Shown: positions 36,835 to 44,979 of the stretch, piece by piece
How positions within the stretch are numbered: the first letter of the stretch is position 1
Layout: each line of letters opens with the position of its first letter
DNA from: Bacteroidota bacterium
GTDB lineage: Bacteria > Bacteroidota > Bacteroidia > Chitinophagales > Chitinophagaceae
Length of the DNA stretch: 59,555 nucleotides
Direction: 5' to 3'
NCBI GenBank assembly: GCA_018267575.1
Contig: JAFDYF010000070.1
Span: forward strand, 1 to 59,555
Position numbers and translations under genes: made by a program
Notes under the pieces: generated by a model
What the model saw: only the letters and a program-made list of their open reading frames with translations
Database searches by the model: none
What the model was told of the DNA's origin: nothing

Positions 36835-38694
36835 TCAAAAGGGCAATGAAAAATAAAAACAGGCACCTTCCTGTTCCTTTCCCTCCGCCCATACCTTTCC
36901 ACCATGTTTTCCGATAATCCTTTCCACTATGGCCAGGCCTACCCCTGTGCCCTCAAATTCATCGGCAGCATGAAGTCTTTGGAAAACCTTAAATAGTTTT
37001 TGTTTATACCGATCGTCAAATCCAACCCCATTATCCTTCACAAAAAACACCTGTTGGTCCTTGGTCGGATAGGAACCTATTTTGATCAATGGTCTTTCGT
37101 TTTTCGAAGTATATTTTATGGCATTGGAAATGAGGTTTATCCAAACCTGACGGATTAAATGGTCATCCGCCTTTATATTCACAAGTGATTCTATTTCCCA
37201 ATTTATCTTACCTTGTTCCTTACCCCGAGGGGTAAATGAAGCTATGATTTCCCTTACCATGGTATTGTTGTCCACGATGGTTTTTTGTATCTCTTTTTGG
37301 CCCATCCTTGAAAATGAAAGCAGGTCGTCGATCAACCGACCCATGTGTAGTGTGTTTTTGCGAATGATCCCTGCGATTCTTTTTGCTTCATCATCCAGTT
37401 TGCTGGCATAATCTTCCTCAAGCACGCTGGTAAACCCAATAATTCCCCGGAGGGGTGCCCGCAGGTCATGCGAAACAGAATAGGTAAAGGCCTCCAAATC
37501 TTCATTCGCTTTTTTTAATTGGAGCTCTAGGCTCTTCCTGATGCTGATATCCCTGACCACACTCACAAAGCCATCAATTTTTCCTTGGTCGTCTCTGGTG
37601 ACCGTGTTTGAAATAAGCAGGTGTATCGCTGTACCATCCTTTTTTATATGTTTGGTTTCCCCCTTCCAATGGCCAAACTCATACAATTGGTTAAGGATTT
37701 CCTGCCTGCTATCATTGTCCAGTTGAGAGCCCACTGTTTCGGAAATGGGTTGACCAATGGCCTCCGAGTAGGGGATGCCATAAAGGTTTTCGGAAGCCTT
37801 GTTCCATGATCTGATCCTAAGAGTGGTGTCACATGAAAAAATAGCTTCGCAAGTATCCTCCATCATCCTTGCCATATAGGCAATCTGTTCCATCGCTTTT
37901 TTTTGTGTCGTGATGTCCCTTCCTTCTACGATGATATACTCCACCAAGTCCTTGCTGTTTTTGATGGGGATGAGGGAAATGTTTGCTGTTACCGGTCTTC
38001 CTGAGAATAGGGCTCTTGTCTCATAGTTGGTTGCAAAGCCCAAACAAGCTTGCTGCAATGCATTCCTTGCCATTTGATAGGAACTTTCATGATTGGCCCA
38101 CCATGGGCCTCTTACAAAATGGGTGGCCATCAATTGCTCCCTCGTTAACCCCGATGTTTTGATGGCGGCTTTATTTACCAATAAAAATTTGCCTTCCCTA
38201 TCCATTTTTGCGCAGAAGGTGGATAGGCTATCCATAAAATCTTGGATTTCCTGTTTTTGCCAACGGATCAATTCTTCGCTCTTTTTACGATCGCTGAGAT
38301 CCCTGGTCACTTTGGTAAACCCAATAACCTGCCCTCCTTCGTCATGCAGGGCAGTAATCACGATGCTACCCCAAAACAGTGAGCCGTCCTTGCGCAAGCG
38401 CCAACCTTCATGCAGTGCTTTTCCATTTTTGATTGCATCCTGAATGAGTTTTTCTGGAAGACCCGCCTGCCTGTCTCCCTCGGTATAAAAAATACTGAAA
38501 TTTTTCCCTATGATTTCCCTTTCAGAATATTGCTTGATTTTTTCCGCCCCCTTGTTCCAATTCCTGATAATCCCATCCCTGTCGAGTAGAATAATGGCAT
38601 AGTCTTCCACTTCCTCGATCATCCGGTGGTATTGTTCCTCCAATTTATTATTGAAGGTTGTAATTGCTGTTGGCCCTGATTTTAAATTTGCCAT
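36835..38694 (-). CDS. PAS-domain sensor histidine kinase
   Basis: A 619-residue soluble kinase resembling phytochrome-like bacterial kinases without the chromophore domain. Three PAS domains (about 20-385) are followed by HisKA with the phospho-histidine in TYSVSHDLRAPLRGI. The HATPase domain has N box NLISNAIKYTS, G1 DNGVGFDDR and G2 GTGVGLAIVERI. It is the first gene of the three-gene signalling unit, so the promoter should lie in the 580-base gap upstream. Input signal unknown. Confidence 0.94.
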   Translation of the reverse strand: MANLKSGPTAITTFNNKLEEQYHRMIEEVEDYAIILLDRDGIIRNWNKGAEKIKQYSEREIIGKNFSIFYTEGDRQAGLPEKLIQDAIKNGKALHEGWRLRKDGSLFWGSIVITALHDEGGQVIGFTKVTRDLSDRKKSEELIRWQKQEIQDFMDSLSTFCAKMDREGKFLLVNKAAIKTSGLTREQLMATHFVRGPWWANHESSYQMARNALQQACLGFATNYETRALFSGRPVTANISLIPIKNSKDLVEYIIVEGRDITTQKKAMEQIAYMARMMEDTCEAIFSCDTTLRIRSWNKASENLYGIPYSEAIGQPISETVGSQLDNDSRQEILNQLYEFGHWKGETKHIKKDGTAIHLLISNTVTRDDQGKIDGFVSVVRDISIRKSLELQLKKANEDLEAFTYSVSHDLRAPLRGIIGFTSVLEEDYASKLDDEAKRIAGIIRKNTLHMGRLIDDLLSFSRMGQKEIQKTIVDNNTMVREIIASFTPRGKEQGKINWEIESLVNIKADDHLIRQVWINLISNAIKYTSKNERPLIKIGSYPTKDQQVFFVKDNGVGFDDRYKQKLFKVFQRLHAADEFEGTGVGLAIVERIIGKHGGKVWAEGKEQEGACFYFSLPF

Positions 38695-39275
38695 TTAATG
38701 CTTGGTTGAATGTTAAACTGTTCTATGGTTGCGAAGAATCCATCAAAAGGCCTCTTCCCAGAAAGGCATTTCCTGGAATATTCGTTTGAGGGCAAGTAAA
38801 ATGGGGTCGATTTACTTTGACAATGAATGTGCAGGGATAAGTGCATGCCAAGTAGGGTAGTACGAATACCTTGATGTAAAATGTCTCTTATCCCCCAATG
38901 AGGTGTTTTGATAGCTTATAAGTTGGTTCTTGAGGTATTGGCTTTGATTTTGATAAAAAATTAAACTGCCATGGCAGTGGATAAAAAAAATATTTTTAGA
39001 ACGGGCTTATAAAAATGCCAATCATTTATTTTACAGAAAAGCAAATCCAAATACCCCATATCAAAGATTAAATGCTCCAGAAATACAAAGGTTGCTTTTT
39101 AATACAACAATATAAAATTTATTTTTTTAATGTATTAATGAGGCTTTTGCCAATATATAAGGGGGTGTACCCCTTCAAATTAACCAGATACCACCAATAT
39201 TATGAGTTGTATTGAAAGACAACCATGGAGACAGAGAGCTTCACTAAATTTGGTTGACCAATATAAATATCCTGG
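38695..39275. other. gene-free regulatory stretch
   Basis: No coding frame. AT-rich, and placed between the divergent kinase operon and a small XRE gene, so it likely holds both promoters. Near its right end, AAGGGG at 39159-39164 and CCCCTT at 39170-39175 form a perfect 6-bp inverted repeat around GTGTA, a candidate operator for the XRE protein. Confidence 0.45.
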
Positions 39276-39491
39276 ATGACAGAACAGAAGTATCTAGCAC
39301 GTTTAGGCAAAAGGATCAAACAGTATCGTGAACTCAAGGGCATGACACAAAACCAGCTTGCCATTCGCTGCAGTTTTGAAAAGGCCAACATGTCTAGGAT
39401 AGAATCCGGTAAGGTAAATATCAGTTTATTGACACTTAGGAAAATTGGAATTGCTCTGGATGTGGAAGGGGCCGACCTTTTGAAGGATTGA
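39276..39491 (+). CDS. small XRE-family helix-turn-helix protein
   Basis: A 71-residue protein that is little more than a helix-turn-helix: GKRIKQYRELKGMTQNQLAI, then ANMSRIESGKVNISLLTLRK. This short form is common in Bacteroidota and acts as an autoregulator or as the antitoxin-like partner of a lost toxin. No toxin gene is adjacent. A GC-rich inverted repeat about 100 bases upstream could be its operator. Confidence 0.88.
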   Translation: MTEQKYLARLGKRIKQYRELKGMTQNQLAIRCSFEKANMSRIESGKVNISLLTLRKIGIALDVEGADLLKD

Positions 39492-39567
39492 TTGGGCGTT
39501 TGAAACACTCTGCTTTGGTTTCCCTACCAAGCAATTAAAACAACTTAAAACTCATTCCTCAGATCCT

Positions 39568-39732
39568 TTACGAAGGAATATTAACTAATACCCTTTTCAT
39601 AAAACTTTGCGGTGAAATAGGAATTTTTCTTTCCATAAAAGATTCCCCAATCTCCAAATATGATTTGCGCTTGTGCACAAATATGCTTTTATCCATAATC
39701 TCATTTAAATCAGAAGCAATTTTATGTTTCAC
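39568..39732 (-). CDS. possible small protein or gene fragment (54 aa)
   Basis: A leftward frame starting at GTG and reading VKHKIASDLNEIMDKS, then FVHKRKSYLEIGESFMERKI, with a stop at 39568-39570. The composition looks protein-like rather than random, but no family is recognised and a stop lies just upstream of the GTG. It may be a remnant of a larger gene. Confidence 0.25.
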   Translation of the reverse strand: MKHKIASDLNEIMDKSIFVHKRKSYLEIGESFMERKIPISPQSFMKRVLVNIPS

Positions 39733-39807
39733 GAATTAAGCGGTTGCATTTTGTGGTTCGTGGGGACAACAACTACGGCGTAGAGTTGCCAAAAATGAAC
39801 CAAAAAA

Positions 39808-39825
39808 TCCCGCCCTTCGGCGGGA
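39808..39825. terminator. GC-rich hairpin (UUCG-type loop)
   Basis: TCCCGCC at 39808-39814 pairs with GGCGGGA at 39819-39825 around CTTC, giving a very stable hairpin. There is no T tract, so it may be a repeat-element hairpin rather than a true terminator. Confidence 0.45.
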
Positions 39826-39986
39826 AGTAAACAACGTTAGGCCTCCCGCAATTTGCCGGACAGGCTGTTTTCTGGGAGGAGGGTCGATTGATCTTTGACA
39901 ATACTGTGGTGAACAACAGCGGTATCCTGATGGGTTCAATATCGGCAAATGCATTTCTTTAATAGCAAAACACGGTATATATAGTA

Positions 39987-41774
39987 TCAATTTTTGGTTG
40001 CGGCCCAAGCATCCATTTTCTTTTCCAATATTTCCAATGGCATGGCGCCATCTTTCAATAGCTCGTCGTGAAATTCGGCGATATTAAATCTGTTGCCCAA
40101 TTGCTGTTCATATTTATGACGCAGTTCCTGGATTTTCATTGCCCCGATCTTGTACCCCAGTGCCTGCCCGGGTATGGCCATGTATCTTTCAATCTCAGCT
40201 GTGGCGCCTTGCTCGCTGATGGCCTCATTGTCCATCATGTACTTGATCGCTTCTTCCCGGGTCATGGATCGGGTATGGATGGCTACATCTACTACCAACC
40301 TGATGGCGCGGTGCATTTCATCGCCCAAAGCGCCCATGTATTGATAGGGGTCCGTGTATAAGCCCAATTCTTTCCCCAAAGATTCGCAGTACAGCGCCCA
40401 ACCTTCCACATAGGCATTATTACCCTGATCAAAACGTCTGAATTTTGGCAGTAGGGTATCTTCCTGCTGCAGGGAAATCTGATAATGGTGACCGGGGATG
40501 GCTTCATGAAGGAATAACGATTCCATGCCAGAGGTCGTGTTGAAAGTAGTGGCATCCAAAATGGGCACATAAAAAATGCCCGGTCGGGACCCATCAGCCG
40601 AACCTTGGATATATTCCGCACTGGCGGTAGCGGCGCGGAAAGCCTCTGTCTGCCTGATTTCAAAATGGGTTTTGGGCACATGGATGAACATTTTTTTCAG
40701 TTGGGGCTGCATTTTTTGGTAGATTGCTTCAAAAGCATCCAACACTTCTTGAGGGGTTTTATAGGGCATGAATTTTTTGTCCGTGCGCATATATTCAAAA
40801 AAGGCCTGCAAGTTTCCCTTAAAGCCTACCGCATCTTTTACGCTGTCCATAATAGCCCGAATGCGGGATACTTCAAACAGACCGGTTTGGTAGATTTCTT
40901 GGGCAGGGATATCGGCGGTAGTTTGGTCCCTTACCAAAAAATCATAGTAAGCCGCCCCATTGGGCAGGGCATTGATACCAGAGCTATTTCTGGCCTTGGG
41001 CAAATATTCGTTCTTTAAAAAATCAGCCAATTTTTGGTAGGCAGGGGCAATCCGGTTGCTGATCAGTACCCGATATGCTTCTTTGATTTTTTGTGCTTCG
41101 CCCGAATCGATGGTGGCCGGTATATTTTTTACGGGGCCATAAAAAACAGATTTTTCCGGGTCTGTGATCGCCATGGCTTCCATTTGGGGTATCATTTTTA
41201 ATACCAAGGCACGGGGCAGCACCACACTGTCTGCCAACCCCTTTCTAAAATAAATAATGGCACTATCGGCCCAAGCACTAAAGGCAGAGGCACGGCGGCC
41301 CCAGTCCTCGTAATCTTTCGCCGTGCGGAATGGCTGGGCACTCTGGCCGCTGCCCCATTGCCCAAGCGTTAGGGGCACTCCATAAAACTGATTGAAGGGC
41401 ATCTTATTTTCTGGGAATTTGATCCTTTCAAGCCCCATCGACAGCTCTCTTTTTAATATATCATAGCTGATCCCATCGTTTTTGCTCATTTGTTTTCTTG
41501 GGAAAAGGGATAAAGAATCGAGAAAATCCGAATAAAATTTTGTCAGCTTTTGACGATAGCCGTCGGTGAAATCGATGGGCAACTGGTCATTAAACCTATT
41601 ATCGCCTACCAGTGTCGCTTCCATGGGGAAAAGCTTCATCCTTATTTCATAATAATGTGCCAAAAGATTATTAAATGTTTTATTATCTACCATTCCGGCA
41701 TGCTTTTTATCCATCAGTTTACAAGAAAAAAGACCAAAAGACAGGGATATGACTAAAAAAACGAACCTTTTCAT
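39987..41774 (-). CDS. DUF885 family lipoprotein (putative metallopeptidase)
   Basis: A 595-residue lipoprotein (signal SLSFGLFSC) with the DUF885 fold. The metal-binding-like motif HEAIPGHHYQISLQQ lies near residue 425, followed by NAYVEGWALYCESLGKELGL, the second signature. The family is thought to contain zinc-dependent peptidases; the substrate is unknown. Mostly helical, of standard length (570-600). Divergent from the OmpA gene. Confidence 0.9.
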   Translation of the reverse strand: MKRFVFLVISLSFGLFSCKLMDKKHAGMVDNKTFNNLLAHYYEIRMKLFPMEATLVGDNRFNDQLPIDFTDGYRQKLTKFYSDFLDSLSLFPRKQMSKNDGISYDILKRELSMGLERIKFPENKMPFNQFYGVPLTLGQWGSGQSAQPFRTAKDYEDWGRRASAFSAWADSAIIYFRKGLADSVVLPRALVLKMIPQMEAMAITDPEKSVFYGPVKNIPATIDSGEAQKIKEAYRVLISNRIAPAYQKLADFLKNEYLPKARNSSGINALPNGAAYYDFLVRDQTTADIPAQEIYQTGLFEVSRIRAIMDSVKDAVGFKGNLQAFFEYMRTDKKFMPYKTPQEVLDAFEAIYQKMQPQLKKMFIHVPKTHFEIRQTEAFRAATASAEYIQGSADGSRPGIFYVPILDATTFNTTSGMESLFLHEAIPGHHYQISLQQEDTLLPKFRRFDQGNNAYVEGWALYCESLGKELGLYTDPYQYMGALGDEMHRAIRLVVDVAIHTRSMTREEAIKYMMDNEAISEQGATAEIERYMAIPGQALGYKIGAMKIQELRHKYEQQLGNRFNIAEFHDELLKDGAMPLEILEKKMDAWAATKN

Positions 41775-41894
41775 AAAAAAATATAATAGAAACTAAAGCT
41801 AAGCAATATTTTTTGTCATGATGGCTTATCTTTACTTCCGATAAGGTTAACTGATTAATAGATTTTATAAGCCCAATTTTTAAAACAATCCCAT

Positions 41895-42767
41895 ATGATG
41901 TTCAAACAGTTTTTTGCGGCAGCCAGTTGCGCCGTGCTTTTATTTTCCTGCGTTAGTAACAAAAAGTTTAAATCTGCACAAGCTTTGGCGCAGGCCAAAT
42001 ACGATTCCTTAAATGGGGTCTATTCAAAAATGCAAGGTGATTTACAAAATTGTAACGACCAAAACCAAAAGTTGAAGTCCAGTCAGCAAGCTGAAATTGA
42101 TGCGCTGAACAAGCAGATTGCTTTTTTGAAGGATAACAATACCCAGGCTCTGAAACAGTTGCAGGATATGTCCGTAATCAGCAGCACCCAGGCTGAAAGT
42201 ATAAAAAAATCAATGGAGAACATGGGTGCGAAAGATGCCTATATCCAAACCTTGCAACAGGCCATGGCTCATAAAGACTCACTAAATATGGCCTTGGTCA
42301 TGAACCTGAAAGGAGCTGTTGGCAACCTAGACGATAAGGACATTAATATTAAAGTAGATAAAGGGGTAGTATATATCGATATATCAGACAAACTACTTTT
42401 CAAAAGCGGTCGCTACCAAGTAACGGACAAAGCCAAAGAGGTTTTGGGCAAGGTAGCTCAAGTTTTAAAGAACCAACCCGATATCGAGTTTATGGTTGAA
42501 GGTCATACGGATAATGTTCCTTTCAAGAGCGATGGCATATTGTTGGATAACTGGGACCTCAGCGTAAAACGTGCCACTTCGGTAATCCGCATCTTGCAGA
42601 ACCAATATGGTATACCACCTGCCCACATGACTGCTGCCGGACGTAGCGAGTACATACCTGTAGCGAGCAATGATACTGCTGAAGGCCGTGCCGCTAACCG
42701 CCGCACCAGGATCGTGATACTGCCTCAGTTGGATCAGTTCTTTAAACTGATGGAACCAGGGAAATAA
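41895..42767 (+). CDS. OmpA family lipoprotein
   Basis: A 290-residue outer-membrane lipoprotein. The signal ends at VLLFSC. A coiled-coil region (about 30-135, heptads such as QKLKSSQQAEIDALNKQI) is followed by an OmpA C-terminal peptidoglycan-binding domain. Its motifs are FMVEGHTDNVPF, NWDLSVKRATSVIRIL, TAAGRSEYIPVASND and NRRTRIVILP. It tethers the outer membrane to the cell wall. A second ATG three bases in is also possible as start. Followed by a strong terminator. Confidence 0.93.
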   Translation: MMFKQFFAAASCAVLLFSCVSNKKFKSAQALAQAKYDSLNGVYSKMQGDLQNCNDQNQKLKSSQQAEIDALNKQIAFLKDNNTQALKQLQDMSVISSTQAESIKKSMENMGAKDAYIQTLQQAMAHKDSLNMALVMNLKGAVGNLDDKDINIKVDKGVVYIDISDKLLFKSGRYQVTDKAKEVLGKVAQVLKNQPDIEFMVEGHTDNVPFKSDGILLDNWDLSVKRATSVIRILQNQYGIPPAHMTAAGRSEYIPVASNDTAEGRAANRRTRIVILPQLDQFFKLMEPGK

Positions 42768-42784
42768 TATTTTAACCCTTTCAT

Positions 42785-42814
42785 AAAAAAAGCCATCGAT
42801 AAGATGGCTTTTTT
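42785..42814 (+). terminator. rho-independent terminator
   Basis: A perfect 12-bp stem (AAAAAAGCCATC with GATGGCTTTTTT) around a five-base loop, ending in a T run. It lies just after the OmpA gene and works in both directions by symmetry. Confidence 0.9.
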
Positions 42815-42861
42815 GTTTCCCCAAATTTATCCCTCGCTTACGGCAATTCGTTACCCGCATT

Positions 42862-42869
42862 TATATTTG
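42862..42869 (+). promoter_or_regulatory. Bacteroidota -7 promoter element (TATATTTG)
   Basis: A TAnnTTTG match three bases before the first of three consecutive ATG codons of the lysozyme gene. Transcription would begin at or within the start region. Confidence 0.4.
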
Positions 42870-42872
42870 CAA

Positions 42873-43652
42873 ATGATGATGGCCCGTAAAAAATTAAAAA
42901 GTAGGACTTGGAAAGCTTTATTCTATATACTGGTTGCCTCTATATTTGGGATGACTGCCTTTGCGGGCTATGAATGGTGGTTGGAACGTAGGGCCCATTT
43001 TGTGCGCTATCCCGAATTTGGGATAGACATCCCCGTTAATTATTCCATCCATGGCATTGATGTATCCAAATACCAGAATATCATTGACTGGTCTTCAGTA
43101 AAAGAAATGAAGGTAAATAACGTGCAGATCGGTTTTGTTTTTATCAAAGCAACGGAAGGATTGGGCAATGAGGATGCCTTTTTTCAGCGCAATTGGAGAA
43201 GGGCGAAAAATGCAGGTATGGTAAGAGGCGCCTACCATTTTTTTCTGGCTACCAAAAGTGGTAAGGACCAAGCAGAAAATTTTATCAATTCAGTAGATCT
43301 GGAAAAGGGCGACCTGCCCCCTGTATTGGATGTGGAACAAGCCTATGGCGTGCCTGCTGATAAATTGCGGGAAAGGGTGCAGGAGTGGTTGGAGACGATC
43401 CAGAATTATTATGGTGTGCAGCCCATCATTTATACCAATGTGGAATTTTATAAACAATATTTAAAAGACGATTTTGATAAATATCCATTATGGGTGGCTC
43501 ACTATTTACAAAAAGAGCGTCCACGGATTTATCGAGACTGGAATTTTTGGCAACACAATGAAGGAGGCCGGGTGAACGGTGTTTTTACAAAAGTGGATTT
43601 TAATGTATTCAATGGCGATTCCACTGCGTTCAAAAAAATGTTGGTGAATTAA
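42873..43652 (+). CDS. GH25 family lysozyme (membrane-anchored)
   Basis: A 259-residue muramidase. One N-terminal membrane helix (about 12-32) anchors it, and the GH25 barrel follows: YSIHGIDVSKYQNIIDW, FVFIKATEGLGNEDAFFQ, GAYHFFLAT and the catalytic DxE in LPPVLDVEQAYG, then VQPIIYTNVEFYKQY. It cuts the glycan chain of peptidoglycan. The start was placed at the MMMARKK cluster, because the upstream ATG lies inside the terminator of the previous gene. Confidence 0.93.
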   Translation: MMMARKKLKSRTWKALFYILVASIFGMTAFAGYEWWLERRAHFVRYPEFGIDIPVNYSIHGIDVSKYQNIIDWSSVKEMKVNNVQIGFVFIKATEGLGNEDAFFQRNWRRAKNAGMVRGAYHFFLATKSGKDQAENFINSVDLEKGDLPPVLDVEQAYGVPADKLRERVQEWLETIQNYYGVQPIIYTNVEFYKQYLKDDFDKYPLWVAHYLQKERPRIYRDWNFWQHNEGGRVNGVFTKVDFNVFNGDSTAFKKMLVN

Positions 43653-43698
43653 ATTTTATGAGCACTGAAAATTTATTTTAAAAAATAACCACAAAAAA

Positions 43699-43731
43699 TT
43701 TGGCAACATCAAAAAATTATTTTCATCTTTG
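43699..43731 (+). promoter_or_regulatory. candidate promoter (TTTG, 21-nt spacer, CATCTTTG)
   Basis: TTTG at 43699-43702 and CATCTTTG at 43724-43731 with a 21-base spacer fit the Bacteroidota -33/-7 pattern (one mismatch in the -7). It would drive a short transcript covering a 30-codon frame and ending at the terminator at 43883-43908. Confidence 0.5.
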
Positions 43732-43759
43732 CAACGCAAAACAAATTTTAAAACAGCAA

Positions 43760-43852
43760 ATGCGCCTACAGCAATTACATATTGAAACAGTGAATTGGTT
43801 TAGCCCCAAAGACGGCTACACTAATGGCGGGGCATGTTATGCTGCAGAATAA
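43760..43852 (+). CDS. possible 30-aa peptide upstream of terminator
   Basis: ATG-initiated, reading MRLQQLHIETVNWFSPKDGY then TNGGACYAAE and a stop. It sits about 25 bases after a good promoter and 31 bases before a strong terminator, so a transcript of roughly 175 bases would carry this frame and nothing else. It could be a leader peptide, a small secreted or regulatory peptide, or the chance content of a small RNA. No family is recognised. Confidence 0.4.
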   Translation: MRLQQLHIETVNWFSPKDGYTNGGACYAAE

Positions 43853-43882
43853 GTTGAAATAACAGATTCGATATAACACAGG

Positions 43883-43908
43883 CCCCGCAAGAGATTGCGG
43901 GGTTTTTT
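43883..43908 (+). terminator. rho-independent terminator
   Basis: A perfect 8-bp GC-rich stem CCCCGCAA/TTGCGGGG with a GAGA tetraloop and six Ts. It ends the first small transcription unit of the RNA-repair-like region. Confidence 0.9.
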
Positions 43909-43976
43909 GTTGCACTTGTTTTCAAAAATAAAAATAGAAACTATTGCAGGAACTATTTAAACATACTCGATTTACT

Positions 43977-44099
43977 ATGCGGAAAGGATTATTATCAAAA
44001 GCCGAATGCCATTGGTATGCACAAGCGCAAACCATCATGGGCAACAAAGGCAATGTGAGTGATCGTATCCACAAATGGCTGAATAATATTTACACTTAG
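43977..44099 (+). CDS. possible 40-aa peptide upstream of terminator
   Basis: ATG-initiated frame reading MRKGLLSKAECHWYAQAQTI, then MGNKGNVSDRIHKWLNNIYT and TAG. It is followed after 25 bases by another terminator. The composition is protein-like (amphipathic helix plus basic residues). The layout repeats that of the preceding small unit. No family is recognised; it could be a fragment of a lost gene. Confidence 0.4.
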   Translation: MRKGLLSKAECHWYAQAQTIMGNKGNVSDRIHKWLNNIYT

Positions 44100-44123
44100 G
44101 TAAAAATTCCTTGAGTGAATAGG

Positions 44124-44152
44124 ACCCAGCCAAATAGAGGCTGGGTTTTTTT
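44124..44152 (+). terminator. rho-independent terminator
   Basis: An 8-bp stem ACCCAGCC/GGCTGGGT with a seven-base loop and a run of seven Ts. It ends the second small unit. Confidence 0.9.
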
Positions 44153-44184
44153 ATGCAAAAAATATTGCAGAAAGGAGGGAAGCA

Positions 44185-44219
44185 AGCATTCCCCGTGAGA
44201 TGCAGCGGGGATGCTTTTC
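44185..44219 (+). terminator. terminator-like hairpin
   Basis: AAGCATtCCCCG pairs with CGGGGATGCTT (one bulged T), followed by TT then CC. It ends a third short stretch that could encode 26 codons from an ATG at 44153. Weaker T tract than the two preceding terminators. Confidence 0.5.
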
Positions 44220-44307
44220 CTAAAATCTTGTCTTAACCATGATTTTGACCTGATTTTTCTGATGACACTGAAAGTTGAATCAGATTAAAACCAATAAAAC
44301 AAAAGTT

Positions 44308-44793
44308 ATGGCACAAATGCAACAATGGAGAAAACTGAACGGTGAAAAAATCCACCGGTCAATCGAAGATGAAGTGAGAGCGGCAGTCGTTCGGGAAAAA
44401 GAAGCAGGCAACGAGTTGAAGGTTTGCATCGGTACGGATAGCCAGGTGAAAAACAAGAACACCGACTTTGCTACTGTCATTGTATTTATCCGAAAAGGGA
44501 AAGGTGGTTTTATGTATATACACAACGATAGCACACATCGGAAGATGAGCATCAAGGAAAGGATGTTGTTGGAAGTATCTAGAAGTATTGATGTGGCGTA
44601 TGACCTGTGCAGGATTTTCACTTTGTACAATGTGGACATGGAAATCCATGCCGACATTAATACTAATCCCAACTTCAAGAGCAATGATGCGTTGAAGGAA
44701 GCCATGGGCTATATCATGGGAATGGGTTTCGCCTTCAAGGCCAAGCCCGATGCCTTTGCGAGCTCAAGCTGTGCAAACAAAATAGTACAATAG
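44308..44793 (+). CDS. YkuK-type (DUF458) RNase H-fold protein
   Basis: A 161-residue protein of the YkuK/DUF458 family, predicted to have an RNase H-like fold. The first strand carries an acidic residue in KVCIGTDSQVKNKNT (D44), followed by the paired strand TVIVFIRKGKGGFMYIH, and further acids in MEIHADINTNPNFKSND. The end FAFKAKPDAFASSSCANKI matches the family C terminus. Biochemical function is not established. I chose ATG at 44308; the longer TTG-initiated frame lies in repeat sequence. It stands before the tRNA-like RNA, slipin and RtcB, suggesting a role in RNA metabolism (inference from context). Confidence 0.85.
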   Translation: MAQMQQWRKLNGEKIHRSIEDEVRAAVVREKEAGNELKVCIGTDSQVKNKNTDFATVIVFIRKGKGGFMYIHNDSTHRKMSIKERMLLEVSRSIDVAYDLCRIFTLYNVDMEIHADINTNPNFKSNDALKEAMGYIMGMGFAFKAKPDAFASSSCANKIVQ

Positions 44794-44796
44794 TCT

Positions 44797-44856
44797 GACC
44801 AGGATTTTGGCCTGATTGAATACTCGGTGGGAAAAAATCAGGTCGAAATCACGGTC
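44797..44856. repeat. 21-bp imperfect inverted repeat related to an upstream copy
   Basis: The 21 bases at 44797-44817 match, at 17 positions, the reverse complement of 44836-44856. The shared core is GATTTnGnCCTGATT. A third copy in direct orientation is at 44236-44253, just before the ykuK-like gene. The copies therefore flank that gene and resemble a small dispersed Bacteroidota repeat. Confidence 0.5.
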
Positions 44857-44870
44857 AAGACATTCAAAAG

Positions 44871-44886
44871 CTTGCCCAACGGCAAG
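44871..44886 (+). other. small hairpin at the leading side of the tRNA-like region
   Basis: CTTGCC at 44871-44876 pairs with GGCAAG at 44881-44886 around CAAC. It may be the 5' part of the structured RNA that contains the tRNA-like modules; there is no T tract. Confidence 0.4.
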
Positions 44887-44979
44887 ATGGGAATTGCCTG
44901 TTTTCATCAAACCAGATGCGTGTTTTCTAAAGCACCATAGTGCAGACGTATTAACTATCTGTATGCTTATGTTGTAACA

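Larger units (their letters stand above)
39492..39986. other. gene-poor stretch with decayed sequence and hairpins
   Basis: Contains a possible 54-codon frame (listed separately), a GC-rich terminator-like hairpin and, at 39852-39889, CCTCCC/GGGAGG ends. The block 39740-39960 looks like the short GC-rich repeats scattered between genes in this phylum. No complete gene. Confidence 0.4.

Noticed and set aside
42804..42872. Upstream ATG for the GH25 lysozyme
   Set aside because: It lies inside the terminator hairpin of the OmpA gene; the ATG cluster after a -7 element fits better.
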